Source: Haberlea rhodopensis
Taxonomy: Eukaryota; Streptophyta; Magnoliopsida; Lamiales; Gesneriaceae
Direction: 5' to 3'
DNA: 64,000 nt
NCBI GenBank assembly: GCA_907163345.1
Contig: CAJQUN010000021.1
Span: forward strand, 806,001 to 870,000
Positions 1 to 10,262 of this stretch are shown here, piece after piece. The position numbers and the translations under genes were made by a program. The notes beneath the pieces are model-generated. The model had not been told where the DNA came from, searched no databases, and was given only the letters and a program-made list of their open reading frames with translations. Within the stretch, counting starts at the first letter, position 1, and each line of letters starts with the position of its first letter.

Positions 1-620
1 TATATATGGAAACCCTCAAAAATGAAGGAAAAACCCACGGGACCTAATCCAGTATAATTCTTCACTATAAATATTAATCTGGTAAAGGAGTTTGACACGA
101 AATATGAATAATAAACTTTTAAACATAAATACTAGAAAAATCAAGGAAACGACCGAGCAAACTCTGATATGCTTTCTTCAGAGTTTTTTCTTTTGAAGTT
201 TTTTCTTTCTTCAAAAGTTCAACATTTTGCAATGAGACTATCGGTGGGTATTTATAGTACTGATCACGGTGGAGAAATCCGGAACATGATCGCCTTCGAT
301 CACGGCGTCATGGGCTCAAGACGTGTCCGAGAAATCCGAGCGCCATCAACGCGCGTTCGTCCGCACCCACTAATTTATCAGTTATGTCTCGGTTTTCCGC
401 TGTTTGACCAAAAAACCGAGCAGGGTTTAATAGTGCTCGGGATTCTGTGCTCGGAATATTTCTGTTCGGTATTTGCGGGGAATTTTACCCGAGGAAACTG
501 ATTCATCATATGACATCACCTCACGTCTTCACCCCCCCTGAAGTAAAGCAAGACGAGAGTATTGAAGTCTTGTTTTATTGTCTTCGGGTAAAATTCTGGT
601 TTGACCTGCTCTTATTCCCG
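1..620. repeat. Dispersed LTR-like repeat, copy A
   Basis: This segment shares phrases in the same order with 23,395-24,060. Examples are the CACGGGACCTA..TCCAGTATAA block near the start and the CCCCTGAAGTAAAGCAAGA / CCCCTGAGTAAAGCAAGA block near 530 and 23,985. Two diverged copies about 23 kb apart point to an LTR or other dispersed element. No terminus or target duplication is visible because the left end is cut by the window. The family is not identified. Confidence 0.45.
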
Positions 621-747
621 CTCTCTTTTCCCGCCCAAAGTTTTCAAAACGCCACGTGACGTTTAGTTTCCCGAGGCTCATCTACGACCGTTCATTCAGA
701 TTTATTTTGGACGGTGTAGATCGAAATACTGTTCACCTGGTCCCCAC

Positions 748-755
748 TATAAATA
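748..755 (+). promoter_or_regulatory. TATA box candidate (TATAAATA)
   Basis: TATAAATA is followed by a pyrimidine-rich leader and, about 107 bases later, by the ATG of a short acidic ORF. It could be the promoter of the LTR-like repeat. No transcript evidence is available from sequence alone. Confidence 0.4.
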
Positions 756-861
756 CTCCACCGCCCTCCTTCATTTCATTCACTTGCTTGATTCTGCTTC
801 CGAGCTAGCATCAGTCGATCAAGCAACTGATCTTCAGGATTCTCGAGCACATTTACCAAGT

Positions 862-1059
862 ATGGCTTGTTCTTCAGATGACTCCTCCATGAGGGAAATA
901 GATATGTACGATACGTATACCGAGGAAGGAGTTACTACTCTTCCTCATCTGCCTTAATCCTCCTCGGATAGCGAGGAGACATTAGGTTCTTCGATTTCAT
1001 CGGCTGCTCGAAAGGAGGAAGAACGAGTTACTATGGATAACCTCTGTTGGAATTACTGA
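862..1059 (+). pseudogene. Short acidic, Ser/Glu-rich ORF with one stop
   Basis: An ATG at 862 opens a frame rich in Ser, Asp and Glu (start MACSSDDSSMREIDMYD). It reaches TAA at 955 and continues in the same frame with similar composition to TGA at 1057. An in-frame stop inside a compositionally uniform stretch looks like a nonsense mutation in the N-terminus of a retroelement or host ORF. The TATA box at 748 lies at a suitable distance upstream. I do not recognise the family. The homology with the other repeat copy does not reach this far, and the inverted repeat at 1,090 begins just after it. Confidence 0.3.
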
Positions 1060-1874
1060 GAGAACAAGGAAAACTGATTTAGCATTCGTCATTGCAGGTT
1101 GGATCTCAAAGATGGTTCAATTGTGACAATGAAGGTTGGTTAAAAGTTAAAATTACAACTTTTGTAGATCCTACAATAATTGGAAGATGAGCATGGGAAC
1201 ATGTTTCGCTGTGCGTTGCGAATCATGATGAGACATGAGATGAGATCCCCCCACTTGGAATTAGTCGGTCAACAAACGAGTAAATTGTTTTTCTCTTATC
1301 AAACATACTTGTGCTGAAAACATTCTTCAGATTGTTGCAAAAAAAAAAAAGATAACATGTTTTAGACCATATTCTGAGTTCCAGTGCCACAAGATGCTGA
1401 AATGAGAAAACATGGAAAATCATTTGCTGATCATGTTTAGTATGGGAAGAACCATTCCGCGACCAATACCAACAACAACTATATGCACAATCATGTTTCC
1501 ATTTGAAGGAATTTAACAAAGAAGCCACTACAATTGTCAATTTGAAGTCTACCAGGCCAATAACTACATGTTGAGTCAAAAAAATTGGACTATGAAGTGT
1601 GTCGAATAAAATCAATCACAAATCAGTTCCCATTCGACTAACTATATATAGTAGTTAAACTCAAGTGGTACGAGAGATAGAATTCATTAATCTCTAACTT
1701 TCTAAAAAGGCAATGGAATGTTTTGAATGTAAAAGTCAACTCCATCTATTTCAGATATCCATTATAGTTGGACAAGAGAGTTGTAATCGCTACTCGGTTA
1801 TCATACTTGGTATGACCTTGAAGAAAAAACAATATTGTGATATAAATGGACAGTTAATATGATGCAACATATTA

Positions 1875-1907
1875 TTATCTATGGTTAGTTTCTCTAACCA
1901 TAGATAA
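1875..1907. repeat. Perfect 14-bp stem hairpin
   Basis: TTATCTATGGTTAG at 1,875-1,888 is the exact reverse complement of 1,894-1,907, with a 5-nt loop. It lies in the segment of the left arm that has no counterpart in the right arm. It may be a small foldback insertion. Confidence 0.6.
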
Positions 1908-2019
1908 CTCGAACACATCAAATTTCTCCATTTAAGTGCAGTCAAATCCATAAGTCCGCATTTGCCTAGGATAAACTAAATCAAAATAATAAACAGTATC
2001 ACCTGCTACTGCAAATACT

Positions 2020-2716
2020 TCACAACCAGCATACTGGAGAGCAATTATGTCAATAGCCTCTGCAGCCCCATGTATGTGCAATTGCTCTCAAAATTAACAT
2101 TTCGAATCTTTATAAATTAGTGTAAAAATGACAATACCAAGATCAATTTGTCCGGGGTGGCTTTCGTCAATACTGAAAGAGATAGAAAGTAAAGAATGAT
2201 GCTTGTGGCAACGACGCTGCATCAACAAGGGAAACTCTTGAAGGGATTCGCAGAACATGAGCTTGGGAAACCACTACAAATTCTGCTTACCCACCCCCAT
2301 CATCAATAATCGCACACACCTTGTAAACACGAAAGACAAACAAAAACTCATCGTAACAAAACATGATTACTTAAATGTGATAAGAAAACCCATAAACTAT
2401 TCAATTAGTAATAAATTAATAATGATTGCATCACCTTCTTTAAAGTTAGATACATCTGAGCCAACCACAACTTTCCCTAAACATCCAGATCCAAGATATG
2501 GAAATAATCAAAATAATAGAAAGGATTACCCTTTCGACCCCAAGTGTCATAAATATTTAGTCCAACAGCTGCTACTTGAATCATTACACTCCTACTTTTG
2601 ATAGTGGACTTTGGAACATCTTTTAGTCGTAAAAGATCCGGACCACCTGGTCTTTCAAACTTTGGAACCTCTTTTAGTCGTAAAAGATCCGGATCACCTA
2701 GTCTGTCAAAATGCAC
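2020..2716 (-). pseudogene. Quinone oxidoreductase (MDR family)-like pseudogene, left arm
   Basis: Read from 2,716 leftwards, the segment encodes exon-like blocks of a zeta-crystallin/NADPH:quinone oxidoreductase-type MDR protein. There is a GGPDLLRLKDVPK start region, then VMIQVAAVGLNIYDT, then VGSDVSNFKEGD near 2,450, VCAIID..AEFVVV near 2,280-2,330, and IHGAAEAIDIIALQYA near 2,040-2,085. The blocks sit in the order and phase expected of the family but are separated by intron-like spacers and contain frameshifts and stops. Intact family members bind NADPH in a Rossmann fold and reduce quinones or enals. This copy cannot make a full protein. Family assignment rests on motif memory, not a search. 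Confidence 0.6.
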
Positions 2717-3292
2717 ACTATAAAAGTAGGGGTTTAATGATACAAGTAGCAGCGGTTAGACTAAATATTTATGACACTTGGCGCCAAAAGGGTAATCCTT
2801 TATATTAGCTTGATTATAGTCCATATCTTGGATAAAAATGTTCAGGGAAAGTTGCTCTTGGCTCAGTTGTATCCGACTTTAAAGAGGGTGATGAGGTCAG
2901 TATTAATTTATTACTATTTATGGGTTTTTTCTCACATTTAAGTAATCACGTTTTGTTACGATGATTTTTTGTTTGTCATTCGCGTTTATAAGGTTTGTGC
3001 GATTATTGATGGTGGGGGTGGGTATGCAGAGTTTGTAGTGGTTCCCTAAGCTCATGTTCTGCGGATTACTTCAACAGTTTCCCTTGCTGATGCAGCGACG
3101 TTGTCACAAGCATCATTCTTTACTTTCTATACTCTTTCAATATTAACGAAAGTCGTCCTGGGAAAAATGGTCTTTGGTATTGTCATTTTTTAAACTAATT
3201 ATAAAGAGTTGAAAATGTTAATTTTGAATGCAATTGCAGATACATGAGGTTGCAGGGGATATTGGCGTAGTTGCTCTTCAGAATGCTAAGCA
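2640..3292 (+). pseudogene. Quinone oxidoreductase (MDR family)-like pseudogene, right arm
   Basis: This is the mirror copy of the left-arm pseudogene. Blocks seen in order are MIQVAAVRLNIYDTW (about 2,738-2,782), GKVALGSVVSDFKEGDE (about 2,847-2,897), VCAIIDGGGGYAEFVVVP then a stop (about 2,995-3,050), VSLADAATLSQASFFTFYTL (about 3,078-3,140) and IHEVAGDIGVVALQNAK (about 3,241-3,291). The glycine-rich piece lies where the cofactor-binding segment of the MDR fold should be. Introns are retained, so the duplication was at DNA level and not by retroposition. Stops and a degraded second half make it a pseudogene. Confidence 0.6.
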
Positions 3293-3975
3293 TGTTTATT
3301 TTCATAATTATTTAGTTTTCATATGCAAAGCGCACATTGTTGGTATATTAAGAATGACTTGGACATTGTTGATATATTAAGAATATATAAGTTAGTACGC
3401 TTTACTTTAGTAAATCGCACATTTCGCGTCAATGCTATGCGCTATAGCCAGATGACACATTTGCGCTTCAATGCGCTATGCGCCTTTAATAACTATGAAC
3501 ACACTTCATAGTCCAATTTTTTTGGCTCGACTTGTAGTTAATGGCCTTGTACATCCTTGTAGATCTCAAAACTGTAGGGCTTCTTTGTTAAATTCCTTCA
3601 AATGGAAACATAATTTTCCGATTGCGCATATAGTTGTTGTTGGTATTAATCGAAGAATGGATCTTCTCGTACTAAACATGATCAGCAAATGCTTTTCCAT
3701 CTTTTCTCATTTCGAACTCAGAAGGGGTCTAAAACATGTTATCTTTTTTGTTGCGACAATCTGAAGCATGTTTTCATGTTTGGTAAGAAAGAAACATTTT
3801 TACTCATTTGTTGACCGACTGATCCTAGTGGGAAGATCTTATCCCATGTGTTATCATGATTCTTATCGCACAAAGAAACATGTTTATATGCTCATCTTAA
3901 TTATTGTAAGATCTACAAAAGTTGTAAATTTAACTTTTAACCGATCTTCATTGTCAAAACGTTCCCAATTCACTC

Positions 3976-4631
3976 TGTAGTTAAGTGAAATAAGATATAA
4001 AGCTGAATACAATCCCAAACAAGAGATAATCTCGTCTATCTATTCTATTTTATATTTTATAATGCAAGAGCACCCTATAAAAACCTCTTTTGGTATGGCC
4101 ATGTATAATACCAAATATCCTCGATTTTAATAACAACAATATCCATAAATCAGGGTTTAAACTGTAATTTGATAATTATAACCCCCATTAACAACACAAT
4201 TATGCCCACCAGTTAGACCTTTCATTGATATAGATTCTCTATTCCTAATTGCCGTGACACGTACAATACTAGGAAGTCCACTCTCTCGACTTCTCCCTGC
4301 CCATTTCTTAACTCACACCCAGCAATTTCTTTCCCGTGATTCTTCCCTCCCATTTCACAAAAGGAGTGTTACGATCATGTATTGCTCACACTTTCCACCC
4401 ATTTTTCGCTTATATATTTCATCAAAGCTACAGTTTCTACAACACAAAGAATTGCACGACATAATAACAAGTGCCACGATCAATAGTTAGCCCGCTGCAA
4501 CAAACAAGGCTACAACGACGCTCTGATTACAAAGACAAAGGGATCTGAAAAAATTAAGCAGGGCCATACATTTCGAAAGACAAATCAATGAAAGGAAATT
4601 TTGTTTATGGAATAAAGAAAAGAATGTTACA
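3976..4631. other. Intergenic, no feature recognised
   Basis: AT-rich sequence between the inverted repeat and the 139-nt foldback. I see no convincing coding pattern, tandem repeat or element terminus. Confidence 0.4.
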
Positions 4632-4770
4632 TTAAGTTTCCACTGGGCGCCCGACTAAATCAATAAATATAACAAAGTCAAAACCGTCCTGCATTCTAGA
4701 TGATTGGCTTTGTGACGGTTTTACTTTGTTATATTTATTGATTTAGTCGGGCGGCCCAGTGGAAACTTAA
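4632..4770. repeat. 139-nt foldback with two near-perfect arms of about 57 nt
   Basis: The arm 4,632-4,688 and the arm 4,714-4,770 are reverse complements apart from two single-base indels (GGGCGCCC versus GGGCCGCCC, and AGTCAAAACC versus AGTAAAACC). They leave a 25-nt loop. The outermost bases are TTAAGTTTCCACTGG and CCAGTGGAAACTTAA. A stem this long is typical of a foldback MITE or a young MIRNA-like hairpin. No clear target duplication was found, so the class stays open. Confidence 0.85.
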
Positions 4771-4880
4771 ATCAATAAATGATCAGGATTCAAATCAGTG
4801 CAATATTATCCAATGTAATAATTCAAAAGCAGTACAACAAGATCATTACAAATTGTTATGAGCTCAGATATTTTGCCAAG

Positions 4881-5757
4881 TGTTGGGCAGATTTATTTTA
4901 AGGGATATTTTTTTAAAATTATGTAAGACCAAGTCTTCAGCTTCTTGTGATAATGAGCCGAGATTTGAGTGGGTTGTATTGGGTCAGTTATTTCCTTGTA
5001 AATGCCTATTTAAGGCTTATCATGCTTGAATGCAAAGATCATCTGAAAAAGCTTGAAATATTGCCGTGAGCAAAAATTGGAGGTTTTGGCACCTTTAATT
5101 GCCAATTAGTTTCTTACGATTATTTCGTTTCTAACTTGGCATCAGAGGCAGCCTTCCTGCGACATGGCGGATGGAACACGTTTGTCACAATAATCAGAAA
5201 AAAGTTCAGAGCCTGCATGAGGAAACTGTTGTACTTAAAGAGGAGCAATCCCAGTATGGAATGTTAATTGGGTGTTACTACAGCTCAACAATTTAGCCTC
5301 AAGCTATGATAGCTTGGTGCAAATCACTACCAAATACAGTCTAGGTGAAGGGCCTTCAAATAATATTAAAAACAAATACTAATCCTCTTTTTGAAGGGAA
5401 TAGTGAAATCCAAGCTCGATCTCTGAGATTGAATTTTCCCCGTTTTGACGGAGGAGAACCCAGTGAATGGATCTTGAAGGCGCAACAATTCTTTAAATAT
5501 TTTGACACTCCAAAAGCTCGCAAGCTGGAGATTGCCTTTTCCCATATGGAGGGGAAGGCGCTTACATGGTATTCATGGTGGAAGGAGTAAATCCAGTGGG
5601 CACGTGGGATGAATTCTTGACAGCCCCCCTTCGCATCAGATTTGGTCCTTCAGCATGCGAGGATCCTGTGGGGGTATTCACCAAGCTGAGACAGACAGGA
5701 AGTGTTGAGGAATATCAATCTGCATTTGAAATTTTATCCAACAAAGTGGAGTAAAGA
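4881..5757 (+). mobile_element. Gypsy remnant: LTR end, primer site, gag fragment
   Basis: An LTR-like stretch starting near TGTTGGGC (4,881) ends just before TTGGCATCAGAGGC (about 5,136). That is a degenerate version of the tRNA-Met primer site TGGTATCAGAGC. The leader ATGGCGGATGGAACACG follows. From about 5,345 a gag capsid fragment is readable (RLNFPRFDGGEPSEWILKA, then HMEGKALTWYSWW). It shifts frame at about 5,580 and continues as TWDEFLTAPLRIRFGPSA and KLRQTGSVEEYQSAFE to about 5,754. The rest of the element is missing. Capsid order and the W..F motifs fit plant gypsy gag. It is non-functional. Confidence 0.6.
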
Positions 5758-5871
5758 TTTTCGCGTAAGTACTTTTCTAAGGTAACGTTTTACGCACTTT
5801 TCTAAGGTAACGTTTGGTTCGAAGGATGTGATAAGTAATGATTAAAAATTATGAAATCATTGTAAAAATAA

Positions 5872-7049
5872 GGGATAATTACATCTACACCCCCTCGACT
5901 TTGGCCTATTTACAGAAAGGTCCCCTCGACTTTGGAAAATTACCCTCCAGACATAACATCGTCAAAAACAATTAACAGAATACGCGAAATGACTTTTTGC
6001 CCTCTTGTATATTTAATATAAAATTATCAAAATATTATGGATACACCCCTTATACTATATTGAAATAAAATTATCAAACATTACATATGCATCCTCTATA
6101 GTATACTATATATTATCGTTACGGCCCCTATTGTGTCATATTATCTTTATTTATTTCTTTTATTTTTTATATTTATTTTTTATTTATTTCAAAGAATTAT
6201 TTATTAAAATATTTTTAAACTATAAACTAGCTTTCGTATTAACGATAATATTTTAAAACTACTTATATATATTATCTAATTGTATTACTATCATAGTATT
6301 TTATTTTTATTGTAATTATAATGATAAAATGATCTTGTTTTAGGCGATGATCTTTAATGACAATTATATGTTTAGACGTTGACTTTAAATGATATGTCTT
6401 AGGCCATGATCTTTAATGACAATCGATGTTTTATCGAATCGGTTTATTCGATTTAATATAAAAATTAGCCACTTCGGTTGGCTGAAAAACAAATTTGGTC
6501 GGTTCAATTTAAAATTCGGTTATGAAGCTCACCCCTAGTTGAACTCGTATATGTGTAGTTTGTTTTCAAAATTCGTTATTTTTTGGCTGACCAATATTTA
6601 TTGACGTCAATTACGAAAATGGAAATCGAACATATTATTTTTTAATTCGATATACATAAATATATATATATATATTTAATTTTTATGGTATATATTGATA
6701 TCTTACAAGATTGAAAAAAAATATTAAATATTAAATTATCAGGAAAATAAAAAAAGATTTGAGTAAGTAATAATTATATTTGAAATAAACCATTCGAAAA
6801 ATAAAATAATAATTTTATTACGATCACACCCCCCATAAAATATCACAATTACAAAGACACCACCTCTAAAAACTTAGGTCAAAATAGTGGTCAAAGTTGA
6901 TCAGGTGCAATTTGGGGTTTCCAATAAAAATTAGGGGAGGTTTTAGTAACGGCCATTAATTTTACAGGGCAGGTCTCTGTAATTTTCAAAAGTCGAGGGA
7001 AGCTTTCTGTAAATATCCCAAAGTCGAGGGGTGTAGATGTAACTATCCC
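5872..7049. mobile_element. Non-autonomous long-TIR (Mutator-like) element
   Basis: The left terminus (GGGATAATTACATCTACACC onward) is the inverted complement of the right terminus, which ends GGTGTAGATGTAACTATCCC. Similarity extends about 70 bp, including two spaced CCCTCGACTTT blocks. The flanks AAAAATAA and TAAAATAA agree at 7 of 8 positions and may be the target duplication. Inside, I see no transposase. TIR length and flank length fit Mutator-like non-autonomous elements. Confidence 0.75.
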
Positions 7050-7139
7050 TAAAATAATGTGAAAAATTATATGGTGTTTGGTGAGGATAAGATGGTTGAT
7101 AAAATTTATTGTTTGATGTAATGTCTAAAATACTCTCAA

Positions 7140-7560
7140 CATTATAATAATAATGATTTGATATTATTATTTAGGAGATATTATTATTATTAGAGATATT
7201 ATTAGGATTAGTAGGACTATTATAATTAGGAGACATAAGAAGCAGATAAGAATAAGAAGGAGAAAACAGTAAGAAGGAAAAGGATATATATTACGAAGAA
7301 GACTATTAGATATAGATATATATAGATATATATATAATCAGATAATAATAATAATAATAAAATACATATTATAATATAATAATAAATAATATATAATAAT
7401 ATTAATAAATAATAATAATAATACATAATAATCATATAATAATAATTATTAAATAGTAATAATAAAAAAATAATAATAATAATAATAATCATAATATAAT
7501 ATATATATATAATAATAAAATAAAATAATATGAATATAATATATAATAATAAAGTTGTAG
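7140..7560. repeat. ATT/TAA microsatellite
   Basis: About 420 bp of imperfect ATT/TAA (plus-strand TAATAATAA) repeats interrupted by AGGA and TATA patches. It lies inside the outer MITE next to the nested element. Long open frames here, such as Ile/Tyr-rich ones on the minus strand, are low-complexity artefacts. Confidence 0.9.
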
Positions 7561-7771
7561 GAAATAAGTTGTAATTTTTGGAAGAATTTCAAATTTTGTA
7601 ATAGTAAAAAGGTGGGAAGGGGTATTTATTTCAATTTATTGCAAAGTAGATTAGAATGTGATAAATATGTTGAGATAATTTTTTTAAAAATTCAAACCAA
7701 ACATGGGATGGAAAAATTAATCTTAAGATTATTTTTCCCATCATTCAAACCAAACATACCCTTAGAGAATT

Positions 7772-8161
7772 TAGGGTGAGGGTTGTTAAATGAGCTCATC
7801 TTATGAGCACATATTCATATGTGCAGATGTCTCTACATCAGTGCTGATGAAACGCAACAACGATACATCATGAATATTGGTCTCGAGCGAACATGGTCTG
7901 TATCCTTCTTATTATTCTGCTAATCGACCAGGAACAAATTTAGAGATTACAGTCACTGGTTAATGTATTTCATGATGGCCAACAATTGTACAACTACATT
8001 CCCATGGACTATAGTAACATCAAGGTATATATATATGCATCTTGCATGGGTATATAAATAAAGGATGCCATAAAAATATCAATAATTATATAAAGCGTGT
8101 TTTACAGAAAGTTGTAAAAATCTCATAGCCAGCAGTTGGCTTGTAGGGCACATACTCCAAC
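7772..8161 (-). mobile_element. Copia LTR fragment (3' LTR of the minus-strand element)
   Basis: On the minus strand the LTR starts TGTTGGAGTATGTGCCC at 8,161 and runs left to about 7,772, where it abuts the MITE. A polypurine tract (AAGTGGGAG on the minus strand, about 8,164-8,172) precedes it. The same LTR sequence recurs at 14,400-14,742, and partly at 18,620-19,005, so the family has several fragments here. LTR ends of this family are themselves inverted complements of each other (compare 8,120-8,161 with 14,831-14,885). Confidence 0.7.
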
Positions 8162-9620
8162 AAACTCCCACTTACGCTAAATCCAATATCCATGTATCTT
8201 AAGCCCATTGTCTCACGATGTTTTCAATTACTGCTCTTGACAACGGCTTTGTCAATGGATCAACTACATTTTCTGCCAAGGCGACTCTCTCTATTATGAT
8301 ATTGCCTTACCAATAATCTCACGGATTAGATGGAATTCTCCCATTATATGTTTTGGTCGTTGATGAGATCTTGTTTCCTTTTCTTGAGCAATAGCTCCAT
8401 TGTTGTCGCAGTACACAGGGACTGGTTCAACAGCACCAAGGAAAGCTTTCAACTCTTGGTAAAGTTCTTTATCCAAACAGCTTCCTTTGCAGCATCCGAT
8501 GCAGCAATGTATTTAGTCTCGGTGGTGGAATCCGCAGTAGTATTTTGCTTGGAACTTTTCCAAGAAACAACACCACAATTGAGAGTGAATATAAACCTAG
8601 ACATTGACTTTGAGTCATCCACATCAGACTGAAAACTCGAGTCAGTGAAACCTTCTGGTTTCAATTCTCCTCCCCCAAAGACCATGAACAAATCCTTAGT
8701 CCTTCGCAAGTACTTTAGGATGTCTTTCACAGCCTTCTAGTGCGACTGCCTGGGGTTAGACTGACGTCTGCTCGTGACACTCAGAGCATAGGCCACATCA
8801 GGTCTCGTACATAGTATACCATACATAATGCTTCCAATTGCACATACATAAGGTATACGTGTCATCATTTCAATCTCATCAGACGTCTTTGGGCACATAG
8901 ACTTTGAGAGTGTAGCATTATGGCACATCGGTTAGAATCCTCTCTTGGGCTTTTCCACGCTAAACCATCTAAGTACGGTTTCTATGTACATGGATTGAGA
9001 TAGCCCAAGCGACCTCTTTGATCTATCTCTATAAATCCGTATTCCCAATACGTATGATGCTTCTCTCAAATCCTTCATGGAGAATTTTGTGGATAATCAC
9101 ACTTTAGTTGACTGCATAAGTCTTTATATCATTCCCATTGAGTATGATATCATCAACATAACATGCTAAAAACATTATCGCGCTCCCAATAACCTTCTTG
9201 TACAGACATGATTCTTCACCATTCTTAAGAAAACCAAACTCTTTGATAGTGTTACCGAATCGGATATTCCAACTTTGGGATGGTTGTTTAAGTTCATAAA
9301 TGGACCTCTGGAGTTGCAGACCTTCTGCTCACTCCTAATGGTTGTATAAGTCTTATGGTTGCGGCATATAAATTTCAATATTACCATTAAGAAAAGCGGT
9401 ATTTACATTCATTTGTCATATCTCATAGTCATACCAAGCAGATATAGCCAGCAAAATCCTAATAGACTTTAGCATCACGATTGGCGAAAAGGTTTTCTCA
9501 TAGTCAAATGCCTTACCTTTTAGTATATCTTTTTGCCACCAATCTAGTTTTGAAGGTCACTACCTTCTCATCTACTCCAAGCTTACGCTTATAGATCCAC
9601 TTGCAGCCAATGAGAGCAAT
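8162..9620 (-). pseudogene. Copia reverse transcriptase - RNase H remnant
   Basis: Reading leftwards from 9,620 there are broken pieces of copia RT (CKWIYKRKLGVDEKVVTFK at the start, RIPYVCAIGSIMYGILCTRP at about 8,800-8,870). The RNase H region follows at 8,294-8,730. It has MKDILKYLRRTKDLFMVFGG, the TDSSFQSDVDDSKS segment and YIAASDAAKEAVWIKNF, all diagnostic of plant Ty1/copia. Stops and frameshifts are frequent in the RT part. The end of pol runs into a polypurine tract and the LTR at 8,161. The upstream part of the same element probably lies at 13,445-13,800, separated by later insertions. It is dead. Confidence 0.82.
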
Positions 9621-10262
9621 GCATTCAAATGCACTTGGGAATCATTGAAGTATATTTGTGACTTTATTGTCAAAAGAATGAAATACATGAAAGAAAAGGA
9701 ATGCCTTGAGGAAATAGATAAAAATATGACTCCAAGGGGAGCCAAGGCACAAAAGAAGAAAAATGTTGAAACAAAAGTTGAAAAATTCAAGCAAGAAGAG
9801 AAGCTTTTAGTGTGCATATCATCATACTCTCTTACTTGATATATCCTTACATTTCTTTCATAAGCCAATACCTAGGCCACACTACAAGCTAATAAAGACC
9901 TACTTGATTTATGTTTGCAAAGTGGCTAAGATAGTGGAGAAGAGTGTGCAAGTGAGCTTATACTTGTGTTAGTGTATGACTTGAACTATTGTGGGTTTAC
10001 TTCTTTGGATCTATAATTCGTACATGACACTTGTTTATGACCACCCACACACGTTCACTACTTTGTTGGGCACGAATTGTTTAGAGATTGAACTTGTTCC
10101 ATTATTAATTTTTCACCGCCTTTCATTACTGTGCATGTTAAAATTGTTGAGGCATTAAAGTGAGGACAAGTTGCTTTGTTATGAACCTATGAGCCAAGAA
10201 AAAAATATTGTAGTTTTATCTGATTTACTCGAGGTCGAGTAAAGAGTAAGTATGGGGGTGTT
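9621..10262 (+). mobile_element. 3' internal region of an Athila/Tat-type element (non-coding)
   Basis: The copia homology stops near 9,620. The segment up to 10,262 ends in a purine tract (AGTATGGGGGTGT) immediately before an LTR start, so it is the 3' untranslated part of the element whose LTR follows. A 64-codon Lys/Glu-rich frame at 9,645-9,839 may be a relic of its last ORF. No domain was recognised. Confidence 0.5.

Larger units (their letters stand above)
1090..3975. repeat. Large imperfect inverted repeat (arms about 1.5 and 1.26 kb)
   Basis: The arm at about 1,090-2,610, read on the minus strand, matches the arm at about 2,716-3,975 on the plus strand through coding and intron-like parts. 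Outer ends correspond (CTTCATTGTCA followed by a TTCCCAA/TTGAACC region). The middle shares LHSPIFL and SLLNSFKWKH peptide blocks, and the inner end shares TACTTTTGATAGTG / CACTATAAAAGTA. The loop (about 2,611-2,715) holds two direct copies of CTTTTAGTCGTAAAAG. The left arm has an extra segment near 1,640-1,960. Base identity is clearly below 100%, so this is not a recent duplication. Confidence 0.85.
5802..7765. mobile_element. Tourist/Harbinger-like MITE, split by a second element
   Basis: The left end CTAAGGTAACGTTTGGTTCG and the right end CAAACCAAACATACCCTTAG are imperfect inverted repeats (about 20-27 bp). They have the GTTTGGTT core common in Tourist-like MITEs and TAA/TTA at the outer edges. 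The interior is non-coding. It contains the 5,872-7,049 element and a TAA-rich microsatellite. The left terminus is preceded by a direct duplication of the ACTTTTCTAAGGTAACG segment. Confidence 0.6.

Noticed and set aside
7226..7492. Ile/Tyr-rich 88-codon frame on the minus strand
   Set aside because: It is a translation of the TAA/ATT microsatellite.
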